Origin: Anaerolineaceae bacterium
Lineage (GTDB): Bacteria; Chloroflexota; Anaerolineae; Aggregatilineales; Phototrophicaceae
Reading direction: 5' to 3'
Assembly (NCBI GenBank): GCA_002702065.1
Contig: NZXX01000002.1
Coordinates: 124,001-188,000, forward strand
Length of the DNA stretch: 64,000 nucleotides
The notes under the pieces are model-generated. The model saw only the letters and a program-made list of their open reading frames with translations, did no database searches and was not told where the DNA came from. Below, in pieces: positions 17,201-25,199 of this stretch. The first letter of the stretch is position 1; each line of letters starts with the position of its first letter. The position numbers and the translations under genes are program-made.

Positions 17201-17779
17201 TATAAGCCGGACCTGGTGCTGCTGGACCTGATGATGCCGGAATATGACGGTTTTGACGTGCTGGTGGCGATGCAAAAGGACGAAACAATCCGCCATATCC
17301 CCACCATTGTGCTGACAGCGATGACGCTGACCGAAGAAGACATGAGTCGTCTGAGCCAGGGCGTCGCATCGATTTTGAGCAAAGGGCTGTTCAGTGTCGA
17401 CGAAACGCTGGCACACATCGAAAACGCGCTGGCCCGCAACCGGCATCTGGGGAGTGAGGCGCAGCGCACGGTGCGCAAAGTGATTGCCTATATTCACCAA
17501 CACTATGCCGAACCGATTGCTCGCCGCGAAATGGCGGCCTATGCCGGTGTCAGCGAACGACATCTCGACCGCTGTTTTCAGCAGGACACAGGTATCACCC
17601 CCGTCAGTTACCTCAACCGCTACCGGGTGCAGCAGGCCAAAAAGATGCTGACGCAAACCAGCAAGAGCCTGACGGAAATCGCGCTGGCCGTTGGTTTTTC
17701 CAGCAGCACACACTTTGGCCGGGTGTTCCGCCGCGAGGTCGGCCAGAGCCCCAGCGCCTACCAGAATGGCAAACACTAG
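14201..17779 (+). CDS. Soluble hybrid one-protein two-component regulator: LacI-type sensor, GAF, histidine kinase, two receivers, AraC domain
   Basis: This 1192-residue protein combines sensing and DNA binding in one chain. Residues about 9-287 are a LacI/PBP1-type sugar-binding domain without its usual HTH (TRIAFLTNELV, FDAIVTASDMLAHQTIPHLK, VAVIGFNN). A GAF domain follows (428-570). The kinase has the phospho-acceptor His597 (SVSHELRTPL) and an ATPase domain near 700-813 (N box NLIHNAVKF, DTGLGIP, GIGLGLA). Receiver 1 (829-945) keeps Asp886 and a Lys but lacks the N-terminal acidic pair. Receiver 2 (955-1075) is complete, with DDD and Asp1009 in LLDLMMP. An AraC double HTH ends the chain (1090-1190). 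No membrane helix is seen. The start is uncertain: TTG at 14201 or 14225. It precedes the ABC importer it probably controls. Confidence 0.9.
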   Translation: MSQSGRSSLTRIAFLTNELVTSNPQKMWKGVMDTVRSRGANLLTLVGGYLHHPPDRQANILYDLVHRSDVDGVVIRGHLCVEADAQQEMAFYQHFEPLPCVVIGRQADTVPHLLMDGYTGMRDAIIHLIETHGCRRIAFFRGPELFDANERYRAYVDVLREYEIPFDPRLVTPLLSAWDSDEDALTSIHYLFDQQVPFDAIVTASDMLAHQTIPHLKQRGIRIPEDVAVIGFNNMGNVTTPRLTSVDGGFYDQGKRATEMLFSVLDGQPVPDRVLLPTRLHVRQSCGCLDLEVVRAAAGARVLAASAASAPAVVTSSFQSLSRLKILAKSTRESWHETLLNNFIDEIDHQASGAFLQQLDSMLRAATASGEDLDIWHNRLSMLREQILPCIADTWDTTWAEDLFQQARVLVSQAMLWEQSKKRKEAQERTNLLYEISQSLVTTFDTTELMNVLARELPRLGIPRAYIALYENPEKASDSLRLRLAYDTDGRYSLPDGVAPYPTSQFVPCDILSGQSAYSLVVEPLYFREEQMGLAIFETGPREGSIYDMLRGQISSALKGSHLFSQNIQLVSEAKAAQKSAEEANRLKSRFLASVSHELRTPLNMLIGLSEMLLEEPSNDRPPLPTLYRQDLERINTSAHHLDDLLRDVLDLTRSQVGRLKLVRKPIDLRDVLVAVGALVEPIIIQKELRWQVDMPDTIIPVWGDAARLKQVLLNLIHNAVKFTATGQITMLVEAGKGEVTISISDTGLGIPLEDQELIFDEFHTTERSAARGYGGIGLGLAVCRRLVEMHSGRIGARSPGGEGSGSTFYFTLPTMSHYPDKLPPQELPHKQTVLLLREANRQPDQHLENHLLREGFEIDTLILNDQFEATVSPLLARHPALIILDVEVESQRSQLVMRLVKQYPGMQDVPILFYSLFQEQNAGSIFMLDYLSKPVNTGSLARALARYGLEDQQQPMTILVVDDDRTTLDMNIHTVQVQLPGCRVLEAREGRTALHLMRQYKPDLVLLDLMMPEYDGFDVLVAMQKDETIRHIPTIVLTAMTLTEEDMSRLSQGVASILSKGLFSVDETLAHIENALARNRHLGSEAQRTVRKVIAYIHQHYAEPIARREMAAYAGVSERHLDRCFQQDTGITPVSYLNRYRVQQAKKMLTQTSKSLTEIALAVGFSSSTHFGRVFRREVGQSPSAYQNGKH

Positions 17780-17857
17780 CCCGCCTGTTGCTGACATGTC
17801 CAAAAACAAGGGTGTTGTGTCTCAAAATCGCGAGACATGGCCGGGCGGTTTGCATAC

Positions 17858-17863
17858 TATAAT
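17858..17863 (+). promoter_or_regulatory. -10 element of the importer operon
   Basis: TATAAT lies 88 bases before the ATG of the binding-protein gene. The -35 region is poor, as expected for a promoter that needs an activator; the AraC-type regulator encoded just upstream is a candidate. An imperfect GGCCGGGC/GTTTGCATAC stretch precedes it, but no operator can be defined. Confidence 0.5.
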
Positions 17864-17951
17864 CAATAGTGGTCATGTACCCCTTTTCTGTTTGGGGCCT
17901 ATGATCAGCAATTAGATTAACTTTGCTATATTTATTAGGGGAAATAGGACA

Positions 17952-19865
17952 ATGCGCAAAGTTCACGAATTCTCTCGTCGAGACTTCCTCCGCCTGTCTG
18001 CGATGGCCTCGGCTGGGGCTGTTGCTGCCCGCCTACCGTTTGCTGTCTCTGCCCAGACCACCTATACCGATTCACCTGCGCTTGCTGATGCCGGGTTGCC
18101 ACCCGTTGCCGAGCGTCTGCCGGCAAATCCGCTGGTGGTCGAGCCGTGGGAGTCAGTTGGTCAGTACGGTGGCACGTGGAACATGGTCGTTCGTAATGTC
18201 TCGCATGACCATGTCTACGAACTGCTGCAATACGAGCCGCTGCTGCGCTATTCGATGGGCGGCAGCGAGATTCTGCCCAATGTGGCTGACGAATGGGAAG
18301 CCAGCGACGACGCGACCACGTTCACCTTCCATATCCGTGAAGGCATCCGCTGGTCGGACGGCGAACCCATGACGACCGGGGATATTGTTTTCTGGTTCGA
18401 GGACATTGTCGGCAATACCGACCTGTACCCGGCGTTCCCGACCTGGATGACCGCTGGTGGCGAAAAACCGGAACTCGAAGTCATTGACGATTACACCATT
18501 CGTTTCGTCTTCCCACAGCCTGCGCCTTTCTTTGAAACCCAGATGGCGTATCCGCGTCAGGAAATCTTCAAGCCGCGCCACTATCTGGAGCAGTTCCACG
18601 CTGCCTATGCTGATGAAGCTGAACTGGCCGCCAAGGTTGAAGAATCCGGCCTTGAAGACTGGACGCAGTTGTTCCTCAACGAGGAAAGCTTCAACACGGG
18701 CGTGGGGATGCCGGTGCTGTTTGCCTGGGACCTGACCAGATACGGCGAAGAAGGCAATGTCTACGAACGCAATCCTTACTACTGGAAAGTTGACCCTGAA
18801 GGGCAGCAACTGCCGTACATCGACACCGTGTTTACAGAAGTGGTGCGCGACCTGTCCGTGGCCCAGTTGAAAGTCTTCTCTGGCGAAGCGGAACTGCAAA
18901 CCTTCTCTGTCGGCCAGTTCCCGCGTGATACGCTGGCCCTCAAGCAGGGTGAGGCGCAGGGTAACTACGAAGTCATCGACGCGCCGATCAGCGAGCCGAA
19001 TGTCTTCATCCTCGGCCTCAACCTCAACCACAAAGACCCGGTCCTGCGCGAATTGTTCCTCGACCGCCGTTTCCGCATTGCCATGTCGCATGCCATGGAC
19101 CGCGACGAGATTCGCCAGCTGGTTTACCTGGGTCTGCCCAAGGAAATCCGTCAGGTGGCCCCGCTGCCAGAATCACCGTTCTATCATGAAGCGGCGGCCA
19201 AGAATTACACCGAATACAATGTCGACGAGGCCAACCGCCTGCTGGATGAAATGGGCCTGACGGAACGCGACGGCAACAACATGCGTCTGCGCTCGGACGG
19301 CGAGACGATCAATATCGCCATCGAAGTGCGCGCTCGCCGCGATGACTTCGTTGATGCGCTGGAATTGATCGCAGGCTGGTGGCAGGCCGTTGGCATCAAC
19401 GCCTCGGTCAAGCCGGAAGATGACGCGCTGTATGCGACACGCCTGTCGGCAGCAGAGTTCGATGCCAGCTGTGACTTTGCCGGTGCCGGGTTCATGCCGG
19501 TGCTCAACGCCTCGGATTACATCCCGGTGACGACCAACTGTTCATGGGCACCTGCGTGGGGCACTTGGTACGGCACCAACGGCGCTTCCGGCGAGGAACC
19601 CCCGGCGGAAGTTCAGCAGCAGCTGGAACTGTTCGACCAGCTTCAGGTGACGCCGGACCGCGACGATCAGATCGCACTCTGGACTCAGATCATGGACATT
19701 CAGGCCGAGAACCTGTATCACATGGGTATCTGCGACCGTGCTTCCGTCCCGATCCCGGTGGTCAACACCTTCCAGAATGTCCCGCGTACAGGTTGGGACA
19801 TCGCCTGGGAAGCCGGCAATATCGGCACCACCAACCCCGCTCAGTACTACAAGGTGAGCAGCTAA
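17952..19865 (+). CDS. Tat-exported ABC substrate-binding protein, SBP_bac_5 family
   Basis: This 637-residue extracytoplasmic binding protein belongs to the peptide/oligosaccharide family. A twin-arginine signal is clear: FSRRDFLRLSAMASAGAVAA, with cleavage likely after FAVSA. The mature protein shows the family motif YEPLLRYS, the signature region EASDDATTFTFHIREGIRWS followed by DGEPMTTGDIVFWFED, and later RFRIAMSHAMDRDEIRQLVY. Members bind peptides, but many bind oligosaccharides, and the neighbours here point to sugars. The ATG at 17952 follows AGGGGAAATAGGAC. A stable hairpin follows the stop codon. Confidence 0.93.
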   Translation: MRKVHEFSRRDFLRLSAMASAGAVAARLPFAVSAQTTYTDSPALADAGLPPVAERLPANPLVVEPWESVGQYGGTWNMVVRNVSHDHVYELLQYEPLLRYSMGGSEILPNVADEWEASDDATTFTFHIREGIRWSDGEPMTTGDIVFWFEDIVGNTDLYPAFPTWMTAGGEKPELEVIDDYTIRFVFPQPAPFFETQMAYPRQEIFKPRHYLEQFHAAYADEAELAAKVEESGLEDWTQLFLNEESFNTGVGMPVLFAWDLTRYGEEGNVYERNPYYWKVDPEGQQLPYIDTVFTEVVRDLSVAQLKVFSGEAELQTFSVGQFPRDTLALKQGEAQGNYEVIDAPISEPNVFILGLNLNHKDPVLRELFLDRRFRIAMSHAMDRDEIRQLVYLGLPKEIRQVAPLPESPFYHEAAAKNYTEYNVDEANRLLDEMGLTERDGNNMRLRSDGETINIAIEVRARRDDFVDALELIAGWWQAVGINASVKPEDDALYATRLSAAEFDASCDFAGAGFMPVLNASDYIPVTTNCSWAPAWGTWYGTNGASGEEPPAEVQQQLELFDQLQVTPDRDDQIALWTQIMDIQAENLYHMGICDRASVPIPVVNTFQNVPRTGWDIAWEAGNIGTTNPAQYYKVSS

Positions 19866-19887
19866 CCCATATTCATTCTGTCCTTTC

Positions 19888-19919
19888 CCACGAGGGGTGC
19901 CATCTGTGGCCCCTCGTGG
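19888..19919 (+). terminator. Intercistronic hairpin after the binding-protein gene
   Basis: CCACGAGGG pairs with CCCTCGTGG, and inner GCCA with TGGC around a TCTG tetraloop, leaving a small bulge. The run after it (TCTTATG) is not U-rich, so it is more likely an mRNA-stabilising or partially terminating hairpin. Such hairpins often keep binding protein in excess over permeases. Confidence 0.6.
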
Positions 19920-19953
19920 TCTTATGCCGAACCCAACAGAAACAAGTGCTGAC

Positions 19954-21924
19954 ATGACAGAAATTCTGCTTGAAGAAGACTTTAGCGCGCTCGAAGTTGG
20001 TTTGTTTTCGACCAATGTCGGCGCTCATACCGAATATCACTACCTGCCAGAGGCCGCCCCCAAAGGCAACTGGACAATCGCTGCTTTTCGGTCCGGTGTT
20101 GAGGCTGGTGAGGCATGGAAGGTGCAGCAGCAGAACGGGTCGCGCGTGATGGCGCAGACCTTCCAGAACCCGCTGAATCATACGCATCCCATGCTCTCGA
20201 CAGGCGACGACCTGTGGAGCGATTACAGCGCGACCATGCGCTTTACACCCCAGGCCAAACAGGGGCAGGTTGGGGTGGCGTTCCGTTTTCATAACAGCCG
20301 CTGCTACTACTTCTTTGGCCTGGATGACAACGGTCTGATCCTGAAGAGGGTGGAACACGAAGTCGAGTTCCACGAGCCCGACCAGAAGATTCTGGCCCAG
20401 CTTGCCTGCGACTGGACCCCCGGCGACACCTACACCTTGCATATCACGGCCAAGGGCGATGCGCTGTCGGGCGAGATCGAGGGCCTGGGTAAGCTGGAAG
20501 GCAAGGACAACCGTTACCCGCAGGGCAAACTGGCGCTGCTGGCGGACGCGCCCACGCTGTTTCACGCTGTCAAGATTGTGGCTGCAGAAGATGAAATTCA
20601 GCGTGTCAACCTGATGAAATCGAAGCAGGAACGCGAACTGGCGGACCTGCGCGAAGCCAACCCCAAGCCCGTGCTGTGGAAGAAGATCAGCACCAAAGGC
20701 TTTGGCGTCGGGCGTAACCTGCGCTTTGGTGACCTGACCGGCAACGGCGAGGTTGACCTCGTCATTGGCCAGATGGTGCATCATGGCCCGCGCGACCAGT
20801 ACAGCGAACTGAGCTGCCTGACCGCCATGAATTTTGACGGCGACATTCTGTGGCAGATCGGCGAACCCAACCCGGACAATTATCACCTGACCAACGATGT
20901 CGGTTTCCAGATTCACGACATTGATGGCGATGGCCGCAACGAAGTCATCTACTGCATGAACTTTGAAATTGTCGTGGTCGATGGCGCGACCGGTGCGGTC
21001 AAGTACAAAGCACCGACGCCCTTCAGCAAGCCACCGGCCAACCGTTACCCGCGCATCCTTGGCGACTGCCTGTTCTTCTTCGATCTGCGCGGCATCGGGG
21101 CGGACCGCGACATCATTATCAAGGACCGCTACTGGCATTTCTGGGCGCTCAACGACAAGCTTGAACCGCTGTGGGAAGCCTCCTGCCGCACCGGGCATTA
21201 CCCCTATGCGATGGACATCGACGGCGACGGCCACGACGAACTGGCCATTGGCTTCAGTATGTACGACCACGACGGCACCCAGTTGTGGACGCTGGAAGAT
21301 CAGATTCAAGATCATGCGGACGGCGTTGCCATTGTCAACTTTATGGAAGGCCCCAATTCGCAGCCGCGTGTATTCTACACCGCCAGCGATTCCGGCGTGG
21401 TCTATGCCGACCTGCAAGGCAACATCATCAAGCGGCATTACATCGGCCACGCGCAGAACCCGGCGATTGCCGACTTCCGGCCCGAACTGCCCGGCCTCGA
21501 AACCGTTTCGATCAACTTCTGGGGCAACCAGGGCATTCTGCACTTTTATGATGCTCAGGGTAATATCTACCACGATACTGCGCCGAACCCGTTTGGCAGC
21601 ATGTGCCTGCCGATCAACTGGACCGGCCAGCCGGGTGAATATTTTGTCCATTCGCCCAACATCAAATGGGGTGGCATGTTCGATGCCTGGGGACGCCCGG
21701 TGGTGATGTTCCCGGATGATGGTCACCCGGATATGTGTAACGCTGTACTCGACCTGACCGGAGACTGCCGCGACGAAGTGGTGGTGTGGGATCAGAATGA
21801 ACTGTGGGTGTACACCCAGGACGATAACCCCAAGGGCGGTAAATTGTACAAGCCGGTGCGCAACCCGCTGTATAATTACTCCAACTATCAGGCGTCCGTC
21901 TCCCTGCCGGGGTGGTCAGAATAA
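19954..21924 (+). CDS. FG-GAP/lyase-like beta-propeller protein with N-terminal jelly-roll domain
   Basis: This 656-residue protein has two parts. Residues about 1-205 look like a DUF1080/LamG-type jelly roll (GQVGVAFRFHNSRCYYFFGL, then DDNGLILKRVEHEV). Residues about 240-650 form a propeller with Asp-rich calcium loops of FG-GAP type: GDLTGNGEVDLVIG, HDIDGDGRNEVIY, DIDGDGHDELAIG and LDLTGDCRDEVVVW. The layout recalls rhamnogalacturonan lyases of family PL11, but no catalytic residue can be confirmed. No signal peptide is seen from either possible start (19924 or 19954), so it may act in the cytoplasm. It lies inside the importer operon, which suggests action on the imported glycan. Confidence 0.72.
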   Translation: MTEILLEEDFSALEVGLFSTNVGAHTEYHYLPEAAPKGNWTIAAFRSGVEAGEAWKVQQQNGSRVMAQTFQNPLNHTHPMLSTGDDLWSDYSATMRFTPQAKQGQVGVAFRFHNSRCYYFFGLDDNGLILKRVEHEVEFHEPDQKILAQLACDWTPGDTYTLHITAKGDALSGEIEGLGKLEGKDNRYPQGKLALLADAPTLFHAVKIVAAEDEIQRVNLMKSKQERELADLREANPKPVLWKKISTKGFGVGRNLRFGDLTGNGEVDLVIGQMVHHGPRDQYSELSCLTAMNFDGDILWQIGEPNPDNYHLTNDVGFQIHDIDGDGRNEVIYCMNFEIVVVDGATGAVKYKAPTPFSKPPANRYPRILGDCLFFFDLRGIGADRDIIIKDRYWHFWALNDKLEPLWEASCRTGHYPYAMDIDGDGHDELAIGFSMYDHDGTQLWTLEDQIQDHADGVAIVNFMEGPNSQPRVFYTASDSGVVYADLQGNIIKRHYIGHAQNPAIADFRPELPGLETVSINFWGNQGILHFYDAQGNIYHDTAPNPFGSMCLPINWTGQPGEYFVHSPNIKWGGMFDAWGRPVVMFPDDGHPDMCNAVLDLTGDCRDEVVVWDQNELWVYTQDDNPKGGKLYKPVRNPLYNYSNYQASVSLPGWSE

Positions 21925-21960
21925 TGGTTTTCAATTGGCACATGAGAAAGGCAGGTACGT

Positions 21961-22944
21961 GTGCCTCAGTTTATTGCTAAACGTGTCATCTCGACGATCG
22001 TAACGCTGCTGGCGGTAGCCGTGACCAGTTTTATCCTGATCCAGTTGCCGCCGGGCGATTTTCTGACATCGTACATTGCCCAGCTGGAAAGCACGGGCAC
22101 TGTGCTGGATGAGTCCGAAGTGGTTTCGTTGCAGCAGCGTTATGGTCTGAACGATCCGATCTATGTGCAGTTTGCCAAGTGGTTTGGCAATGTCTTGCAG
22201 GGCGATTTTGGCGTGTCGTTCCAGTATAACCGGCCTGTCAACGAACTGATCTGGGACAGGCTGGGCTATACGTTTCTGATCTCCTTTTCGACCCTCATGT
22301 TCACCTGGATCGTTGCTTTGCCCATCGGCATCTATTCCGCAACCCATCAGTATTCCTTTGGTGATTACTTCGCCACGCTGATCGGGTTTATCGGTCGCGG
22401 TATCCCGGATTTCATGCTGGCGCTCATCCTTATGTGGATCGGCTTAACCGTCTTCGGGGTCAGCGCGGGTGGTCTGTTTTCGCTGGAATATCGCAACGCG
22501 CCCTGGAGCTGGGGCAAGGTGCTCGACCTGCTGAGCCATCTGTGGGTGCCGATCATCATTCTGGGCACAAGCAACACCGCCGGGTTGATCCGTATCATGC
22601 GGAACAACCTGCTGGACGAACTGCATAAACCCTACGTCGAAACGGCCCGGTCAAAAGGGCTGTCCGAATACCGGCTGCTGTGGAAGTACCCGGTGCGGCT
22701 GGCGCTGAACCCGTTTGTCAGTACAGTGGGCTGGTCGCTGCCGACGCTCATCTCCGGCGATACGATTGTCGCGGTGGTGCTGGGGCTGCCGACCACGGGG
22801 CCGCTGCTGCTCAGTGCGCTGCTGTCGCAGGATATGTACCTGGCCGGTAGTTTCGTCCTGATTTTGAGTGCATTTACTGTCATCGGCACCTTTGTATCGG
22901 ATATATTGTTGGCTGTGCTGGATCCGCGCATCCGGTTTGATTAA
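21961..22944 (+). CDS. ABC transporter permease, DppB/OppB type
   Basis: This 327-residue inner-membrane permease starts with GTG at 21961 after GGCAGGT. The N-terminal helix and the motif RYGLNDPIYVQFAKWFGNVL QGDFGVSF are diagnostic of the DppB branch. The EAA loop is ETARSKGLSEYRLLWKYPVR LALNP, and the end is LLAVLDPRIRFD. It follows the propeller gene by 36 bases and is followed by its DppC-type partner after 17 bases. Together they form the membrane channel for the substrate delivered by the Tat-exported binding protein. Confidence 0.95.
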   Translation: MPQFIAKRVISTIVTLLAVAVTSFILIQLPPGDFLTSYIAQLESTGTVLDESEVVSLQQRYGLNDPIYVQFAKWFGNVLQGDFGVSFQYNRPVNELIWDRLGYTFLISFSTLMFTWIVALPIGIYSATHQYSFGDYFATLIGFIGRGIPDFMLALILMWIGLTVFGVSAGGLFSLEYRNAPWSWGKVLDLLSHLWVPIIILGTSNTAGLIRIMRNNLLDELHKPYVETARSKGLSEYRLLWKYPVRLALNPFVSTVGWSLPTLISGDTIVAVVLGLPTTGPLLLSALLSQDMYLAGSFVLILSAFTVIGTFVSDILLAVLDPRIRFD

Positions 22945-22961
22945 CTCAGGGTAATCCACCA

Positions 22962-24122
22962 ATGACTTCTCAGGTTCAGAACCCCGAACTTCCAGACGAA
23001 ACGGATGCAATCCCGACCGCATCAGAAGAACGCATTTACGTCGCATCGCAATTACAGTTGATGTGGTGGAAATTTCGCAAGCATCGCATGGCTGTGATCA
23101 GTGCCATTCTGATATTGCTGATGTATGTCGTGGCGATTATCCCAGGATTTTTGGCGCCATTCGACCCAAATGCCCATAACTCCGGCTTTATCTTTGCCCC
23201 GCCGCAGCCGATCCGGTTTGTGGATGCCGAGGGCAACTTCCATTTGCGTCCGTTCATCTATGGGCTGACAGGCGAACGGGACATGGATACGCTGGCGATG
23301 ATCTATGAAACGGACACATCGCAGATGTACCCGCTTCACTTTTTTGTGCGCGGCGCATCCTACAAGCTTCTCGGCTTCATCGAAACGGACATTCATCTGT
23401 TCGGCATTGATGACCCCGAAGGCGACGTCACCATGTACCTGCTGGGCAGCGACCGCAACGGACGCGACCTGCTGTCGCGCATGATCTACGGTACGCAGAT
23501 TTCCATGTCTATCGGGCTGGTGGGTGTGCTGCTGTCGCTGGTGCTGGGCATCTTCTTCGGCGGCATCTCCGGCTACTATGGCGGTGCGGTCGATAACATT
23601 ATTCAGCGTCTGATCGAGTTTTTACGCTCTATCCCCAGTATTCCGTTGTGGCTCACGCTCAGCGCGGCGCTGCCATCCGACTGGACCGGCTTGCAGATTT
23701 ATCTCGGTATCACCATCATCCTGTCGTTTGTCGGCTGGACCGGGCTGGCACGCGTGGTGCGCGGGCGCTTTCTGTCGCTGCGTGAAGAAGACTTTGTGCT
23801 GGCGGCACAGTTATATGGTGCCAGCGAACGGCGGCTGATCTTTCGACATATGGTGCCGCTGTTCCTCAGCCACATTATCGCCTCGCTGACCCTGGCGATC
23901 CCGAACATGATCCTCAGCGAAACGGCACTCAGTTTTCTGGGGTTGGGCCTGCGTCCGCCGACGATTAGCTGGGGCGTGCTGCTCAAAGAGGCCCAGAACG
24001 TGCAATCGCTGGCGCTGGCCCCCTGGCTGTTCCTGCCGGGAATCGCGGTGGTGGTGGCGGTGCTGGCCTTTAACTTCCTGGGTGATGGCCTGCGCGACGC
24101 GGCTGATCCTTATGCACGCTAG
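22962..24122 (+). CDS. ABC transporter permease, DppC/OppC type (long form)
   Basis: At 386 residues this permease is 80-90 residues longer than usual because of an insert of about residues 60-145 between the first membrane helix and the LLGSDRNGRDLLSRMIYGTQ motif. The insert (FAPPQPIRFVDAEGNFHLRP to KLLGFIETDIHLFGIDDPEG) is predicted outside the membrane and is known from OppC-type proteins of several oligosaccharide importers. The EAA loop is AAQLYGASERRLIFRHMVPL. It ends with FLGDGLRDAADPYAR. Confidence 0.95.
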   Translation: MTSQVQNPELPDETDAIPTASEERIYVASQLQLMWWKFRKHRMAVISAILILLMYVVAIIPGFLAPFDPNAHNSGFIFAPPQPIRFVDAEGNFHLRPFIYGLTGERDMDTLAMIYETDTSQMYPLHFFVRGASYKLLGFIETDIHLFGIDDPEGDVTMYLLGSDRNGRDLLSRMIYGTQISMSIGLVGVLLSLVLGIFFGGISGYYGGAVDNIIQRLIEFLRSIPSIPLWLTLSAALPSDWTGLQIYLGITIILSFVGWTGLARVVRGRFLSLREEDFVLAAQLYGASERRLIFRHMVPLFLSHIIASLTLAIPNMILSETALSFLGLGLRPPTISWGVLLKEAQNVQSLALAPWLFLPGIAVVVAVLAFNFLGDGLRDAADPYAR

Positions 24123-24158
24123 CCCGTACAATCGATCAGGCAGAACGGAAAAGCCAGA

Positions 24159-25199
24159 ATGAACGCACCCGAAACACTCCTTGAAGTGAACAACCTGAAG
24201 AAGCATTTCCCGATTAAAGGGGGCTTCTTTTCAAAAGTCGTCGGGCAGGTCAAAGCGGTTGATGACGTCAGCTTCCATATTCACAAAGGTGAGACGATGG
24301 GGCTGGTGGGCGAAAGCGGCTGTGGCAAAACCACGACCGGACGGACCATCCTGCGCGCACTGGAACCGACCAGCGGTGAAGTCTGGTTTGCGGACGAAAC
24401 CATGGGGCGGGTGAACCTGGCGCAGCTGGATCGTGACAAACTGAAGGTGGCGCGCCGCAACATTCAGATGATCTTTCAGGACCCGTACTCGTCGCTCAAC
24501 CCGCGCATGAATCTGCTGCAACTCATCGGCGAGCCGCTGTATATCCACAACATCGCGCGCGGCGAGGCCTTGAAAAACCGCGTGGCGGAACTGCTGCAAG
24601 TGGTTGGCCTGCGCCCGGAATACATGAACCGTTATCCGCACGCCTTCAGTGGCGGCCAGCGCCAGCGTATCGGCATCGCCCGTGCGCTTGGCCTCAACCC
24701 GCAGTTGATTATCTGCGATGAGCCGGTGTCGGCACTGGATGTGTCGATTCAGGCTCAGATTATCAACCTGCTGAAAGACTTGCAGGCGCAGTTCGGGCTG
24801 ACGTATCTGTTCATCGCGCATGACCTGAGCGTGGTCGAATACACCTGCGACCGGATCGCGGTGATGTATGTCGGCAAAATGGTGGAAACGGCGACGACCA
24901 AAGAATTATTCAGCCGACCGCTGCATCCCTACACCGAAGCGCTGCTGGCGGCGGTGCCCCGGCCCGACCCGCGCACCCGCACCGAACCTATCGTTCTGTC
25001 TGGCGATGTCGCCAGCCCGGCCAACCCGCCGACTGGCTGTTATTTTCACCCGCGCTGCCGCTACAGTGATGGCAAGCGCTGTGTACATGAAACACCGGTG
25101 CTGCGCGAAGTGCGCCCCGGCCATCGTGTAAGCTGCCATTACGCCGAAGAACTTGATCTGAAGGGTGCCGTACCCGCGAACGTGCAGGAAAAAGCCTGA
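24159..25199 (+). CDS. ABC transporter ATP-binding protein, DppF/OppF type
   Basis: This 346-residue ATPase energises the importer. Walker A is GESGCGKTT, the signature is [16 protein letters not shown], Walker B is [12 protein letters not shown], and the switch His lies in [11 protein letters not shown]. The C-terminal oligopeptide-transporter domain has the expected Cys ladder (GCYFHPRC, C in GKRCVHETP, and VSCHYAEE), which binds a 4Fe-4S cluster in several family members. It starts with [16 protein letters not shown], as in OppF. The stop codon overlaps the next start by one base (TGATG). Confidence 0.95.
   Translation: MNAPETLLEVNNLKKHFPIKGGFFSKVVGQVKAVDDVSFHIHKGETMGLVGESGCGKTTTGRTILRALEPTSGEVWFADETMGRVNLAQLDRDKLKVARRNIQMIFQDPYSSLNPRMNLLQLIGEPLYIHNIARGEALKNRVAELLQVVGLRPEYMNRYPHAFSGGQRQRIGIARALGLNPQLIICDEPVSALDVSIQAQIINLLKDLQAQFGLTYLFIAHDLSVVEYTCDRIAVMYVGKMVETATTKELFSRPLHPYTEALLAAVPRPDPRTRTEPIVLSGDVASPANPPTGCYFHPRCRYSDGKRCVHETPVLREVRPGHRVSCHYAEELDLKGAVPANVQEKA

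Noticed and set aside
19873-21726. A 617-codon open frame antisense to the propeller gene
   Set aside because: The plus strand encodes clear calcium-loop repeats; the antisense product is low in recognisable structure.
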